From Microvelia longipes (lineage: Eukaryota > Arthropoda > Insecta > Hemiptera > Veliidae), in the NCBI GenBank assembly GCA_018340805.1, contig JACMZG010001913.1:26912099-26976098 (forward strand): a stretch of 64,000 nt of DNA. The letters run 5' to 3'. A program made the translations under genes and the position numbers. The notes under the pieces are model-generated. The model did no database searches. It saw only the letters and a list, made by a program, of their open reading frames with translations, and was not told the DNA's origin. This document shows positions 12,808 to 28,200 of the stretch, piece by piece. How positions within the stretch are numbered: the stretch's first letter is position 1; each line of letters opens with the position of its first letter.

Positions 12808-15800
12808 ATGACAAAACCAACAACCCACAATGGCCAAGAGATGCTGACGGAAACCCACTCCCACAGGGACCAGACGGAAGACCAAAATGGCCAACTGACA
12901 AGAATGGAAACCCATGGCCTGTAAGCCTAGATGGCAAACCTAAGAATCCAGATGTACCATTAGGTAAGCTTTTTCAAGTTGTTTACAATTTTTTGGCAAA
13001 TTTAATTCCACAAGTCATTGTTTTGACTCATTATTCATAAGGGGTAAATCTTAGTGAGAGTATAGAATACAGAACGTATTGACAAAAAAGGGTTCCAATT
13101 AACGACTTAAACCAAGTTTTGGGTATCAAAATTATGCATACTAAAATACTGATAAAATGTTAAATAAATAATTCTTGTATTATTGAATATTATAGGTGAC
13201 AAGACCAACCCACAATGGCCAAGGGATGCTGAAGGAAAACCATTCCCAATGGGACCAGAGGGAAGACCGAAATGGCCAACTGATAGCAATGGTAATCCAT
13301 GGCCTGTAGGCCCAGAAGGCAAACCCAAGGATCCAGAATCACCTAAAGGTACCATCTGAGTTCTTTTTTATTTTTTGCAATTTAATGCTACTTGTGATTA
13401 TTTTGTCAGATTCTTAAGGGTGAATCACATCGCTCAGTTTTCTGTTCATTAATACTTCTTGTATTATATTTATAGATGACAAAACCAACAACCCACAATG
13501 GCCAAGAGATGCTGACGGAAACCCACTCCCACAGGGACCAGACGGAAGACCAAAATGGCCAACTGACAAGAATGGAAACCCATGGCCTGTAAGCCCAGAT
13601 GGCAAACCTAAGAATCCAGATGTACCATTAGGTAAGCTTTTTCAAGTTGTTTACAATTTTTTGGCAAATTTAATTCCACAAGTCATTGTTTTGACTCATT
13701 ATTCATAAGGGGTAAATCTTAGTGAGAGTATAGAATACAGAACGTATGACAAAAAGGGTTCCAATTAACGACTTAAACCAAGTTTTGGGTATCAAAATTA
13801 TGCATACTAAAATACTGATAAAATGTTAAATAAATAATTCTTGTATTATTGAATATTATAGGTGACAAGACCAACCCACAATGGCCAAGGGATGCTGAAG
13901 GAAAACCATTCCCAATGGGACCAGACGGAAACCGAAATGGCCAACTGATAGCAATGGTAATCCATGGCCTGTAGGCCCAGAAGGCAAACCCAAGGATCCA
14001 GAATCACCTAAAGGTACCATCTGAGTTCTTTTTTATTTTTTGCAATTTAATGCTACTTGTGATTATTTGTCAGATTCTTAAGGGTGAATCACATCGCTCA
14101 GTTTCTGTTCATTAATACTTCTTGTATTATATTATAGATGACAAAACCAACAACCCACAATGGCCAAGAGATGCTGACGGAAACCCACTCCCACAGGGAC
14201 CAGACGGAAGACCAAAATGGCCAACTGACAAGAATGGAAACCCATGGCCTGTAAGCCCAGATGGCAAACCTAAGAATCCAGATGTACCATTAGGTAAGCT
14301 TTTTCAAGTTGTTTACAATTTTTTTGGCAAATTTAATTCCACAAGTCATTGTTTTGACTCATTATTCATAAGGGGTAAATCTTAGTGAGAGTATAGAATA
14401 CAGAACGTATGACAAAAAGGGTTCCAATTAACGACTTAAACCAAGTTTTGGGTATCAAAATTATGCATACTAAAATACTGATAAAATGTTAAATAAAAAA
14501 TTCTTGTATTATTGAATATTATAGGTGACAAGACCAACCCACAATGGCCAAGGGATGCTGAAGGAAAACCATTCCCAATGAGACCAGACGGAAGACCGAA
14601 ATGGCCAACTGATAGCAATGGTAATCCATGGCCTGTAGGCCCAGAAGGCAAACCCAAGGATCCAGAATCACCTAAAGGTACCATCTGAGTTCTTTTTTAT
14701 TTTTTGCAATTTAATGCTACTTGTGATTATTTGTCAGATTCTTAAGGGTGAATCACATCGCTCAGTTTCTGTTCATTAATACTTCTTGTATTATATTATA
14801 GATGACAAAACCAACAACCCACAATGGCCAAGAGATGCTGACGGAAACCCACTCCCACAGGGACCAGACGGAAGACCAAAATGGCCAACTGACAAGAATG
14901 GAAACCCATGGCCTGTAAGCCCAGATGGCAAACCTAAGAATCCAGATGTACCATTAGGTAAGCTTTTTCAAGTTGTTTACAATTTTTTGGCAAATTTAAT
15001 TCCACAAGTCATTGTTTTGACTCATTATTCATAAGGGGTAAATCTTAGTGAGAGTATAGAATACAAACGTATGACAAAAAGGGTTCCAATTAACGACTTT
15101 AAACCAAGTTTTGGGTATCAAAATTATGCATACTAAAATACTGATAAAATGTTAAATAAATAATTCTTGTATTATTGAATATTATAGGTGACAAGACCAA
15201 CCCACAATGGCCAAGGATGCTGAAGGAAAACCATTCCCAATGGGACCAGACGGAAGACCGAAATGGCCAACTGATAGCAATGGTAATCCATGGCCTGTAG
15301 GCCCAGAAGGCAAACCCAAGGATCCAGAATCACCTAAAGGTACCATCTGAGTTCTTTTTTATTTTTTGCAATTTAATGCTACTTGTGATTATTTGTCAGA
15401 TTCTTAAGGTGAATCACATCGCTCAGTTTCTGTTCATTAATACTTCTTGTATTATATTATAGATGACAAAACCAACAACCACAATGGCCAAGAGATGCTG
15501 ACGGAAACCCACTCCCACAGGGACCAGACGGAAGACCAAAATGGCCAACTGACAAGAATGGAAACCCATGGCCTGTAAGCCCAGATGGCAAACCTAAGAA
15601 TCCAGATGTACCATTAGGTAAGCTTTTTCAAGTTGTTTACAATTTTTTGGCAAATTTAATTCCACAAGTCATTGTTTTGACTCATTATTCATAAGGGGTA
15701 AATCTTAGTGAGAGTATAGAATACAGAACGTATGACAAAAAGGGTTCCAATTAACGACTTAAACCAAGTTTTGGGTATCAAAATTATGCATACTAAAATA

Positions 15801-18800
15801 CTGATAAAATGTTAAATAAATAATTCTTGTATTATTGAATATTATAGGTGACAAGACCAACCCACAATGGCCAAGGGATGCTGAAGGAAAACCATTCCCA
15901 ATGGGACCAGACGGAAGACCGAAATGGCCAACTGATAGCAATGGTAATCCATGGCCTGTAGCCCAGAAGGCAAACCCAAGGATCCAGAATCACCTAAAGG
16001 TACCATCTGAGTTCTTTTTTATTTTTTGCAATTTAATGCTACTTGTGATTATTTGTCAGATTCTTAAGGGTGAATCACATCGCTCAGTTTCTGTTCATTA
16101 ATACTTCTTGTATTATATTATAGATGACAAAACCAACAACCCACAATGGCCAAGAGATGCTGACGGAAACCCACTCCCACAGGGACCAGACGGAAGACCA
16201 AAATGGCCAACTGACAAGAATGGAAACCCATGGCCTGTAAGCCCAGATGGCAAAACCTAAGAATCCAGATGTACCATTAGGTAAGCTTTTTTCAAGTTGT
16301 TTACAATTTTTTGGCAAATTTAATTCCACAAGTCATTGTTTTGACTCATTATTCATAAGGGGTAAATATCTTAGTGAGAGTTATAGAATACAGAACGTAT
16401 GACAAAAAGGGTTCCAATAAACGACTTAAAACCAAGTTTTGGGTATCAAAATTATGCATACTAAAATACTGATAAAATGTTAAATAAATAATTCTTGTAT
16501 TATTGAATATTATAGGTGACAAGACCAACCCACAATGGCCAAGGGATGCTGAAGGAAAACCATTCCCAATGGGACCAGACGGAAGACCGAAATGGCCAAC
16601 TGATAGCAATGGTAATCCATGGCCTGTAGGCCCAGAAGGCAAACCCAAGGATCCAGAATCACCTAAAGGTACCATCTGAGTTCTTTTTTATTTTTTGCAA
16701 TTTAATGCTACTTGTGATTATTTGTCAGATTCTTAAGGGTGAATCACATCGCTCAGTTTCTGTTCATTAATACTTCTTGTATTATATATAGATGACAAAA
16801 CCAACAACCCACAATGGCCAAGAGATGCTGACGGAAACCCACTCCCACAGGGACCAGACGGAAGACCAAAATGGCCAACTGACAAGAATGGAAACCCATG
16901 GCCTGTAAGCCCAGATGGGCAAACCTAAGAATCCAGATGTACCATTAGGTAAGCTTTTTCAAGTTGTTTACAATTTTTTGGCAAATTTAATTCCACAAGT
17001 CATTGTTTTGACTCATTATTCACAAGGGGTAAATCTTAGTGAGAGTATAGAATACAGAACGTATGACAAAAAGGGTTCCAATAAACGACTTAAACCAAGT
17101 TTTGGGTATCAAAATTATGCATACTCAAATACTGATAAATGTTAAATAAATAATTCTTGTATTATTGAATATTATAGGTGACAAAGACCAACCCACAATG
17201 GCCAAGGGATGGTGAAGGAAAACCATTCCCAATGGGACCAGACGGAAGACCGAAATGGCCAACTGATAGCAATGGTAATCCATGGCCTGTAGGCCCAGAA
17301 GGCAAACCCAAGGATCCAGAATCACCTAAAGGTACCATCTGAGATCTTTTTTTTTTTGCAATTTGATGCTACTTGTGATTATTTGTCAGATTCTTAAGGG
17401 TGAATCACACGCTCAGTTTCTGTTCATTAATACTTCTTGTATTATATTATAGATGACAAAACCAACAACCCACAATGGCCAAGAGATGCTGACGGAAACC
17501 CACTCCCACAGGGACCAGACGGAAGACCAAAATGGCCAACTGACAAGAATGGAAACCCATGGCCTGTAAGCCCAGATGGCAAACCTAAGAATCCAGATGT
17601 ACCATTAGGTAAGCTTTTTCAAGTTTGTTTACAATTTTTTGGGCAAATTTAATTCCACAAGTCATTGTTTTGACTCATTATTCATAAGGGGTAAATCTTA
17701 GTGAGAGTATAGAATACAGAACGTATGACAAAAAGGGTTCCAATTAAACGACTTAAACCAAGTTTTGGGTATCAAAATTATGCATACTAAAAATACTGAT
17801 AAAATGTTAAATAAATAATTCTTGTATTATTGAATATTATAGGTGACAAGACCAACCCACAATGGCCAAGGGATGCTGAAGGAAAACCATTCCCAATGGG
17901 ACCAGACGGAAGACCGAAATGGCCAACTGATAGCAATGGTAATCCATGGCCTGTAGGCCCAGAAGGCAAACCCAAGGATCCAGAATCACCTAAAGGTCCC
18001 ATCTGAGCTCTTTTTTTTTTTTGCAATTTGATGCTACTTGTGATTATTTGTCAGATTCTTAAGGGTGAATCACATCGCTCAGTTTCTGTTCATTAATACT
18101 TCTTGTATTATATTATAGATGACAAAACCAACAACCCACAATGGCCAAGAGATGCTGACGGAAACCCACTCCCACGGACCAGACGGAAGACCAAAATGGC
18201 CAACTGACAAGAATGGAAACCCATGGCCTGTAAGCCCAGATGGCAAACCTAAGAATCCAGATGTACCATTAGGTAAGCTTTTTCAAGTTGTTTGCAATTT
18301 TTTGGCAAATTTAATTCCACAAGTCATTGTTTTGACTCATTATTCACAAGGGGTAAATCATAGTGAGAGTATAGAATACAGAACGTATGACAAAAAGGGT
18401 TCCAATAAACGACTTAAACCAAGTTTTGGGTATCAAAATTATGCATACTAAAATACTGATAAAATGTTGAATAAATAATTCTTGTATTATTGAATATTAT
18501 AGGTGACAAGACCAACCCACAATGGCCAAGGGATGCTGAAGGAAAACCATTCCCAATGGGACCAGACGGAAGACCGAAATGGCCAACTGATAGCAATGGT
18601 AATCCATGGCCTTAGGCCCAGAAGGCAACCCAAGGATCCAGAATCACCTAAAGGTACCATCTGAGTTCTTTTTATTTTTTGCAATTTAATTGCTACTTGT
18701 GATTATTTGTCAGATTCTTAAGGGTGAATCACATCGCTCAGTTTCTGTTCATTAATACTTCTTGTATTATATTATAGATGACAAAAACCAACAACCCACA

Positions 18801-19643
18801 ATGGCCAAGAGATGCTGACGGAAACCCACTCCCACAGGGACCAGACGGAAGACCAAAATGGCCAACTGACAAGAATGGAAACCCATGGCCTGTAAGCCCA
18901 GATGGCAAACCTAAGAATCCAGATGTACCATTAGGTAAGCTTTTTCAAGTTGTTTACAATTTTTTGGCAAATTTAATTCCCACAAGTCATTGTTTGACTC
19001 ATTATTCATAAGGGGTAAATCTTAGTGAGAGTATAGAATACAGAACGTATGACAAAAAGGGTTCCAATTAACGACTTAAACCCAAGTTTTGGGTATCAAA
19101 ATTATGCATACTAAAATACTGATAAAATGTTAAATAAATAATTCTTGTATTATTGAATATTATAGGTGACAAGACCAACCCACAATGGCCAAGGGATGCT
19201 GAAGGAAAACCATTCCAATGGACCAGACGGAAGACCGAAATGGCCAACTGATAGCAATGGTAATCCATGGCCTGTAGGCCCAGAAGGCAAACCCAAGGAT
19301 CCAGAATCACCTAAAGGTACCATCTGAGTTCTTTTTTTATTTTTTGCAATTTAATGCTACTTGTGATTATTTGTCAGATTCTTAAGGGTGAATCACATCG
19401 CTCAGTTTCTGTTTCATTAATACTTCTTGTATTATATTATAGATGACAAAACCAACAACCACAATGGCCAAGAGATGCTGACGGAAACCCACTCCACAGG
19501 GACCAGACGGAAGACCAAAATGGCCAACTGACAAGAAGAAACCCATGGCCTGTAAGCCCAGATGGCAAACCTAAGATCCAGATGTACCATTAGGTAAGCT
19601 TTTTCAAGTTGTTTACAATTTTTTGGCAAATTTAATTCACAAT
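12808..19643 (+). CDS. Gene 1 exon array, left part: 11 A and 10 B mini-exons
   Basis: Alternating mini-exons, each bounded by ATTATAG-type acceptors and GTAAGC (A) or GTACCA (B) donors, all phase 1. A exons (156 bp) encode DDKTNNPQWPRDADGNP...VPLG modules; B exons (153 bp) encode GDKTNPQWPRDAEGKP...ESPKG modules. A starts: 12808, 13476, 14138, 14802, 15463, 16124, 16792, 17453, 18119, 18778, 19443. B starts: 13196, 13862, 14525, 15188, 15848, 16516, 17178, 17843, 18503, 19166. Introns are about 232 bp (A to B) and 127 bp (B to A) and are as similar between copies as the exons, which points to recent tandem amplification. Full-length open copies include A at 12808, 13476, 14138, 14802 and 17453, and B at 13196, 14525, 16516 and 17843. 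The others carry 1-5-nt indels that would break the frame. Because the indels differ in every copy, they may be sequencing errors. Confidence 0.85.
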
Positions 19644-20643
19644 NNNNNNNNNNNNNNNNNNNNNNNNNNNNNNNNNNNNNNNNNNNNNNNNNNNNNNNNN
19701 NNNNNNNNNNNNNNNNNNNNNNNNNNNNNNNNNNNNNNNNNNNNNNNNNNNNNNNNNNNNNNNNNNNNNNNNNNNNNNNNNNNNNNNNNNNNNNNNNNNN
19801 NNNNNNNNNNNNNNNNNNNNNNNNNNNNNNNNNNNNNNNNNNNNNNNNNNNNNNNNNNNNNNNNNNNNNNNNNNNNNNNNNNNNNNNNNNNNNNNNNNNN
19901 NNNNNNNNNNNNNNNNNNNNNNNNNNNNNNNNNNNNNNNNNNNNNNNNNNNNNNNNNNNNNNNNNNNNNNNNNNNNNNNNNNNNNNNNNNNNNNNNNNNN
20001 NNNNNNNNNNNNNNNNNNNNNNNNNNNNNNNNNNNNNNNNNNNNNNNNNNNNNNNNNNNNNNNNNNNNNNNNNNNNNNNNNNNNNNNNNNNNNNNNNNNN
20101 NNNNNNNNNNNNNNNNNNNNNNNNNNNNNNNNNNNNNNNNNNNNNNNNNNNNNNNNNNNNNNNNNNNNNNNNNNNNNNNNNNNNNNNNNNNNNNNNNNNN
20201 NNNNNNNNNNNNNNNNNNNNNNNNNNNNNNNNNNNNNNNNNNNNNNNNNNNNNNNNNNNNNNNNNNNNNNNNNNNNNNNNNNNNNNNNNNNNNNNNNNNN
20301 NNNNNNNNNNNNNNNNNNNNNNNNNNNNNNNNNNNNNNNNNNNNNNNNNNNNNNNNNNNNNNNNNNNNNNNNNNNNNNNNNNNNNNNNNNNNNNNNNNNN
20401 NNNNNNNNNNNNNNNNNNNNNNNNNNNNNNNNNNNNNNNNNNNNNNNNNNNNNNNNNNNNNNNNNNNNNNNNNNNNNNNNNNNNNNNNNNNNNNNNNNNN
20501 NNNNNNNNNNNNNNNNNNNNNNNNNNNNNNNNNNNNNNNNNNNNNNNNNNNNNNNNNNNNNNNNNNNNNNNNNNNNNNNNNNNNNNNNNNNNNNNNNNNN
20601 NNNNNNNNNNNNNNNNNNNNNNNNNNNNNNNNNNNNNNNNNNN
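19644..20643. other. Assembly gap of exactly 1000 N
   Basis: The round length shows a placeholder, not a measured distance. It lies inside the exon array, so the number of missing A/B units is unknown. The open frame that spans it is meaningless. Confidence 0.99.
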
Positions 20644-22200
20644 TACTGAATAATGTTAAATAAATAATTCTTGTATTATTGAATATATAGGTGACAAGAC
20701 AACCTCACATGGCCAGGATGCTGAAGGAAAAACCAATTGCCCAATGGGAACCAGACGGAAGGACCGAAATGGCCAACTGATACAATGGTAACCAATGGCC
20801 TGTAGGCCCAGAAGGCAACCAAGGATCCAGAATCACCTAAAGGTAAACCAATCTGAAGTTCTTTTTTATTTTTGGCATTAATGCTACTTGTGAATTAATT
20901 TGTCAGATTTTACAGGGTGAATCACATCGCTTCAGTTTTCTGTTTCATTAAGTACTCTTGTATTATATTATAGATGACAAAACCAACAACCACAATGCCA
21001 AGAGATGCCTGACGGAACCCACTCCCACTAGGGACCAAAGACGGAAGACCAAAATGGCCAAACTTGACAAGAATGAAAAACCATGGCCTGTAAGCCCAGA
21101 TGGCAATACCTAAGAATCCAGAGTACCATTAGGTAAGCTTTTTCAAGTTGTTACAATTTTGTTTGGCAATTAATTCCACAAGTCATTGTTTTTGAACCCA
21201 TTATTCACAAGGGGTAAAATCTTAGTGAGAGTATATGTATATCTATGAAAATCTGTAATGACAAAAAGGGTTCTCATAAACGACTTAGAACCAAAGTTTT
21301 GGGTTTATCAAAATTGTCATAGCTAAATACTATTAAATGTTAATAAATATATTCTGCATTGAATATTATAGTTATCTTAATGTATCTATACCCACAAGCC
21401 AAGGGATGCTGAAGGAAAACCATTCCCATGGGACCAGACGAAGACCGAAATGGCCAACTGATAGCAATGGTAATCCATGCCTGTAGGCCCAGAAGGCAAA
21501 CCCAAGGCACTCCAGAATCACCTAAGGTATCATCTGAAGTTCTTTTTATTTTTTTGCATTTAATGCTACTTGTGATTATTGGTTCAATTCTTAGGGTTGA
21601 ATCACATCGCTCAGTTTTCTGTTCATTAATACTTCTTGTATTATATTATAGATGAAACAAAACCAACAACCCACAAGGCCAATGAGATCTGACGGCAACC
21701 CACTCCCACCAGGGAACCAGACGGAGACCAAAATTGCAACGGACAATGAAATGGAAACCCATGGCCTGTTAAGCCCAGATGGCAAACCTAAGAATCAGAT
21801 GTACCATTAGGTAAAGCTTTTTCAACGTTGTTTACAATTTTTGGCAAATTTAAATTCCACAAGTCATGTTTTGAACTCATTATTCACAAGGGGTAAATCT
21901 TAGTGAAGAGTATAGAATAACAGAACGTATGACAAAAAGGTTTCCAATTAAACGACTAAACCAAGTTTTGGGTATCAAAATTATGCATACTAAAATACTG
22001 ATAAATTTAAATAAATAATTCTTGTATTATTGAATATTATAGGTGACAAGACCAACCCACAATGGCCAAGGATGCTGAAGGAAAACCATTCCCAATGGGA
22101 CCAGACGGAAGACCGAAATGGCAACTGATAGCAATGGTAATCCATGGCCTGTAGGCCCAGAAGGCAAACCCAAGGATCCAGAATCACCTAAAGGTACCAT
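20644..22200 (+). CDS. Gene 1 exon array, low-quality segment after the gap
   Basis: Exon-like copies: B at 20691-20842, A at 20974-21132, B at about 21371-21526, A at 21652-21810 and B at 22043-22193. Indels occur every few tens of bases in exon and intron alike. At 21371-21400 the start of the B exon is replaced by unrelated sequence. The density falls off away from the gap. This gradient is what a poorly covered, unpolished contig end produces, so I treat these as probable real exons read badly rather than as true pseudo-exons. Confidence 0.55.
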
Positions 22201-25200
22201 CTGAGTTCTTTTTATTTTTGCAATTAATGCTACTTGTGATTATTTGTCAGATTCTTAAGGGTGAATCACATCGCTCAGTTTCTGTCATTAATACTTCTTG
22301 TATTATATTATAGATGACAAAACCAACAACCCACAATGGCAAGAGATGCTGACGGAAACCCACTCCCACAGGGACCAGACGGAAGACCAAAATGGCCAAC
22401 TGACAAGAATGGAAACCCATGGCCTGTAAGCCAGATGGCAAACCTAAGAATCCAGATGTACCATTAGGTAAGCTTTTTCAAGTTGTTTTACAATTTTTTG
22501 GCAAATTTAATTCCACAAGTCATTGTTTTGACTCATTAATTCATAAGGGGTAAATCTTAGTGAGAGTAATAGAATACAGAACGTATGACAAAAAGCGGTT
22601 CAATTAAACGACTTAAACCAAGTTTTGGGTATCAAAATTATGCATACTAAAATACTGATAAAATGTTAAATAAATAATTCTTGTATTATTGAATATTATA
22701 GGTGACAAGACCAAACCCACAATGGCCAAGGATGCTGAAGGAAAACCATTCCCAATGGGGACAAACGGAAGACCGAAATGGCCAACTGATAGCAATGGTA
22801 ATCCATGGCCTGTAGCCAGAAGGCAAACCCAAGGATCCAGAATCACCTAAAGGTACCATCTGAGTTCTTTTTATTTTTTGCAATTTAATGCTACTTGTGA
22901 TTATTTGTCAGATTCTTAAGGGTGAATCACATCGCTCAGTTTCTGTTCATTAATACTTCTTGTATTATATTATAGATGACAAAACCAACAACCCACAATG
23001 GCCAAGAGATGCTACGGAAACCCACTCCCACAGGACCAGACGGAAGACCAAAATGCCAACTGACAAGAATGGAAACCCATGGCCTGTAGCCCAGATGGCA
23101 AACCTAAAGAATCCAGATGTACCATTAGGTAAGCTTTTTCAAGTTGTTTACATTTTTTGGCAAATTTAATTCCACAAGTCATTGTTTTGACTCATTATTC
23201 ATAAGGGGTAAATCTTAGTGAGAGTATAGAATACAGAAACGTATGACAAAAAGGGTTCCAATTAACGACTTAAACCAAGTTTTGGTATCAAAATTATGCA
23301 TACTAAAATACTGATAAAATGTTAAATAAATAATTCTTGTATTATTGAATATTATAGGTGACAAGACCAACCCACAATGGCCAAGGGATGCTGAAGGAAA
23401 ACCATTTCCCAATGGGACCAGACGGAAGACCGAAATGGCCACTGATAGCAATGGTAATCCGTGGCCTGTAGGCCCAGAAGGCAAACCCAAGGATCCAGAA
23501 TCACCTAAAGGTACCATCTGAGTTCTTTTTTATTTTTGCAATTTAATGCTACTTGTGATTATTTGTCAGATTCTTAAGGGTGAATCACATCGCTCAGTTT
23601 CTGTTCATTAATACTTCTTGTATTATATTATAGATGACAAAACAACAACCCACAATGGCCAAGAGATGCTGACGGAAACCCACTCCCACAGGGACCAGAC
23701 GGAAGACAAAATGGCCAACTGACAAGAATGGAAACCCATGGCCTGTAATCCCAGATGGCAAACCTAAGAATCCAGATTACCATTAGGTAAGCTGTTTTTC
23801 AAGTTGTTTACAATTTTTGGCAAATTTAATTCCACAAGTCATTGTTTTGACTCATTATTCATAAAGGGTAAATCTTAGTGAGAGTATAGAATACAGAACG
23901 TATGAACAAAAAGGGTTCCAATTAACGACCTAAACCAAGTTTTTGGTATCAAAAATTATGCATACTAAAATACTGATAAAATGTTAAATAAATAATTCTT
24001 GTATTATTGAATATTATAGGTGACAAGACCAACCCAAATGGCCAAGGGATGCGAAGGAAAACCATTCCAATGGGAACCAGACGGAAGAAACGAAATGGCC
24101 AACTGATAGCAATGGTAATCCATGGCCTGTAGGCCCAGAAGGCAAACCCAAGGATCCAGAATCACCTAAAGGTACCATCTGAGTTCTTTTTTATTTTTTG
24201 CAATTTAATGCTACTTGTGATTATTTGTCAGATTCTTAAGGGTGAATCACATCGCTCAGTTTCTGTTCATTAATACTTCTTGTATTATATTATAGATGAC
24301 AAAACCAACAACCCACAATGGCCAGAGATGCTGACGGAAACCCACTCCCACAGGGACCAGACGGAAGACCAAAATGGCCAACTGACAAGAATGGAAACCC
24401 ATGGCCTGTAAGCCCAGATGGCAAACCTAAGAATCCAGATGTACCATTAGGTAAGCTTTTCAAGTTGTTTACAATTTTTTGGCAAATTTAATTCCACAAG
24501 TCATTGTTTGACTCATTATTCACAAGGGGTAAAATTTAGTGAGAGTATAGAATACAGAACGTATGACAAAAAGGGTCCAATTAACGACTTAAACCAGTTT
24601 TGGGTATCAAAATTATGCATACTAAAATACTGATAAAATGTTGAATAAATAATTCTTGTATTATTGAATATTATAGGTGACAAGACCAACCCACAATGGC
24701 CAAGGGATGCTGAAGGAAAACCATTCCCAATGGGACCAGACGGAAGACCGAAATGGCCAACTGATAGCAATGGTAATCCATGGCCTGTAGGCCCAGAAGG
24801 CAAACCCAAGGATCCAGAATCACCTAAAGGTACCATCTGAGATCTTTTTTTTTTTGCAATTTGATGCTACTTGTGATTATTTGTCAGATTCTTAAGGGTG
24901 AATCACATCGCTCAGTTTCTGTTCATTAATACTTCTTGTATTATATTATAGATGACAAAACAAACAACCCACAATGGCAAGAGATGCTGACGGAAACCAC
25001 TCCACAGGGACCAGACGGAAGACCAAAAATGGCCAACTGACAAGAATGGAAACCCATGCCTGTAAGCCCAGATGGCAAACCTAAGAATCCAGATGTACCA
25101 TTAGGTAAGCTTTTTCAAGTTGTTTACAATTTTTTGGCAAATTTAATTCCACAAGTCATTGTTTTGACTCATTATTCATAAGGGGTAAATCTTAGTGAGA

Positions 25201-28200
25201 GTATAGAATACAGAACGTATGACAAAAAGGGTTCCAATTAACGACTTAAACCAAGTTTGGGTATCAAAATTATGCATACTAAAATACTGATAAAATGTTA
25301 AATAAATAATTCTTGTATTATTGAATATTATAGGTGACAAGACCAACCCACAATGGCCAAGGGATGCTGAAGGAAAACCATTCCCAATGGGACCAGACGG
25401 AAGACCGAAATGGCCAACTGATAGCAATGGTAATCCATGGCCTGTAGGCCCAGAAGGAAACCCAAGGATCCAGAATCACCTAAAGGTACCATCTGAGTTC
25501 TTTTTTATTTTTTGCAATTTAATGCTACTTGTGATTATTTGTCAGATTCTAAGGGTGAATCACATCGCTCAGTTTCTGTTCATTAATACTTCTTGTATTA
25601 TATTATAGATGACAAAACCAACAACCCACAATGGCCAAGAGATGCTGACGGAAACCCACTCCCACAGGGACCAGACGAAGACCAAAATGGCCAACTGACA
25701 AGAATGGAAACCCATGGCCTGTAAGCCCAGATGGCAAACCTAGAATCCAGATGTACCATTAGGTAAGCTTTTTCAAGTTGTTTACAATTTTTTGGCAAAT
25801 TTAATTCCACAAGTCATTGTTTTGACTCATTATTCATAAGGGGTAAATCTTAGTGAGAGTATAGAATACAGAACGTATGACAAAAAGGGTTCCAATTAAC
25901 GACTTAAACCCAAGTTTTGGGTATCAAAATTATGCATACTAAAATACTGATAAAATGTTGAATAAATAATTCTTGTATTATTGAATATTATAGGTGACAA
26001 GACCAACCCACAATGGCCAAGGGATGCTGAAGGAAAACCATTCCCAATGGGACCAGACGGAAGACCGAAATGGGCCAACTGATAGCAATGGTAATCCATG
26101 GCCTGTAGGCCCAGAAGGCAAACCCAAGGATCCAGAATCACCTAAAGGTACCATCTGAGTTTTTTTTATTTTTTGCAATTTAATGCTACTTGTGATTATT
26201 GTCAGATTCTTAAGTGTGAATCACATCGCTCAGTTTCTGTTCATTAATACTTCTTGTATTATATTATAGATGACAAAACCAACAACCCACAATGGCCAAG
26301 AGATGCTGACGGAACCCACTCCACAGGGACCAGACGGAAGACCAAAATGGCCAACTGACAAGAATGGAAACCCATGGCCTGTAAGCCCAGATGGCAAAAC
26401 CTAAGAATCCAGATGTACCATTAGGTAAGCTCTTTCAAGTTGTTTACAATTTTTTGGCAAATTTAATTCCACAAGTCATTGTTTTGACTCATTATTCATA
26501 AGGGTAAATCTTAGTGAGAGTATAGAATACAGAACGTATGACAAAAAGGGTTCCAATTAACGACTTAAACCAAGTTTTGGGTATCAAAATATGCATACTA
26601 AAATACTGATAAAATGTTAAATAAATAATTCTTGTATTATTGAATATTATAGGTGACAAGACCAACCACAATGGCCAAGGGATGAAGGAAAACCATTCCC
26701 AATGGGACCAGACGGAAGACCGAAATGGCCAACTGATAGCAATGGTAATCCATGGCCTGTAGGCCCAGAAGGCAAACCCAAGGATCCAGAATCACCTAAA
26801 GGTACCATCTGAGTTCTTTTATTTTTTGCAATTTAATGCTACTTGTGATATTTGTCAGATTCTTAAGGGTGAATCACATCGCCTCAGTTTCTGTTCATTA
26901 ATACTTCTTGTATTATATATAGATGAAAAACCAACAACCCACAATGGCCAAGAGATGCTGACGGAAACCCACTCCCACAGGGACCAGACGGAAGACCAAA
27001 ATGGCCAACTGACAAGAATGGAACCCATGGCCTGTAAGCCCAGATGGCAAACCTAAGAATCCAGATGTACCATTAGGTAAGCTTTTCAAGTTGTTTACAA
27101 TTTTTTGGCAAATTTAATTCCACAAGTCATTGTTTTGACTCATTATTCATAAGGGGTAAATCTTAGTGAGAGTATAGAATACAGAACGTATGACAAAAAG
27201 GGTTCCAATTAACGACTTAAACCAATTTTGGGTATCAAAATTATGCATACTAAAATACTGATAAAATGTTAAATAATAATTCTTGTATTATTGAATATTA
27301 TAGGTGACAAGACCAACCCACAATGGCCAAGGGATGCTGAAGGAAAACCATTCCCAATGGGAACCAGACGGAAGACCGAAATGGCCAACTGATAGCAATG
27401 GTAATCCATGGCCTGTAGGCCCAGAAGGCAAACCCAAGGATCCAGAATCACCTAAAGGTACCATCTGAGTTCTTTTTTATTTTTGCAATTTAATGCTACT
27501 TGTGATTATTTGTCAGATCTTAAGGGTGAATCACATCGCTCAGTTTCTGTTCATTAATACTTTTGTATTTATATTATAGATGACAAAACCAACAACCCAC
27601 AATGGCCAAGAGATGCTGACGGAAAACCACTCCCACAGGGACCAGAACGGAAGACCAAAATGGCCAACTGACAAGAATGGAAACCCATGGCCTGTAAGCC
27701 CAGATGGCAAACCTAAGAATCCAGATGTACCATTAGGTAAGCTTTTTCAAGTTGTTTACAATTTTTTGGCAAATTTAAATTCCACAAGTCATTGTTTTGA
27801 CTCATTATTCATAAGGGGTAAATCTTAGTGAGAGTATAGAATACAGAAACGTATGACAAAAAGGGTTCCAATTAACGACTTAAACCAAGTTTTGGGTATC
27901 AAAATTATGCATACTAAAATACTGATAAAATGTTGAATAAATAATTCTTGTATTATTGAATATTATAGGTGACAAGACCAAACCACAATGGCCAAGGGAT
28001 GCTGAAGAAAACCATTCCCAATGGACCAGACGGAAGACCGAAATGGCCAACTGATAGCAATGGTAATCCATGGCCTGTAGGCCCAGAAGGCAAACCCAAG
28101 GATCCAGAATCCTAAAGGTACCATCTGAGTTCTTTTTATTTTTTTTGCAATTTAATGCTACTTGTGATTATTTGTCAGATTCTTAAGGTGAATCACATCG

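Noticed and set aside
19623..20663. 346-residue open frame over the gap
   Set aside because: It consists almost entirely of N.
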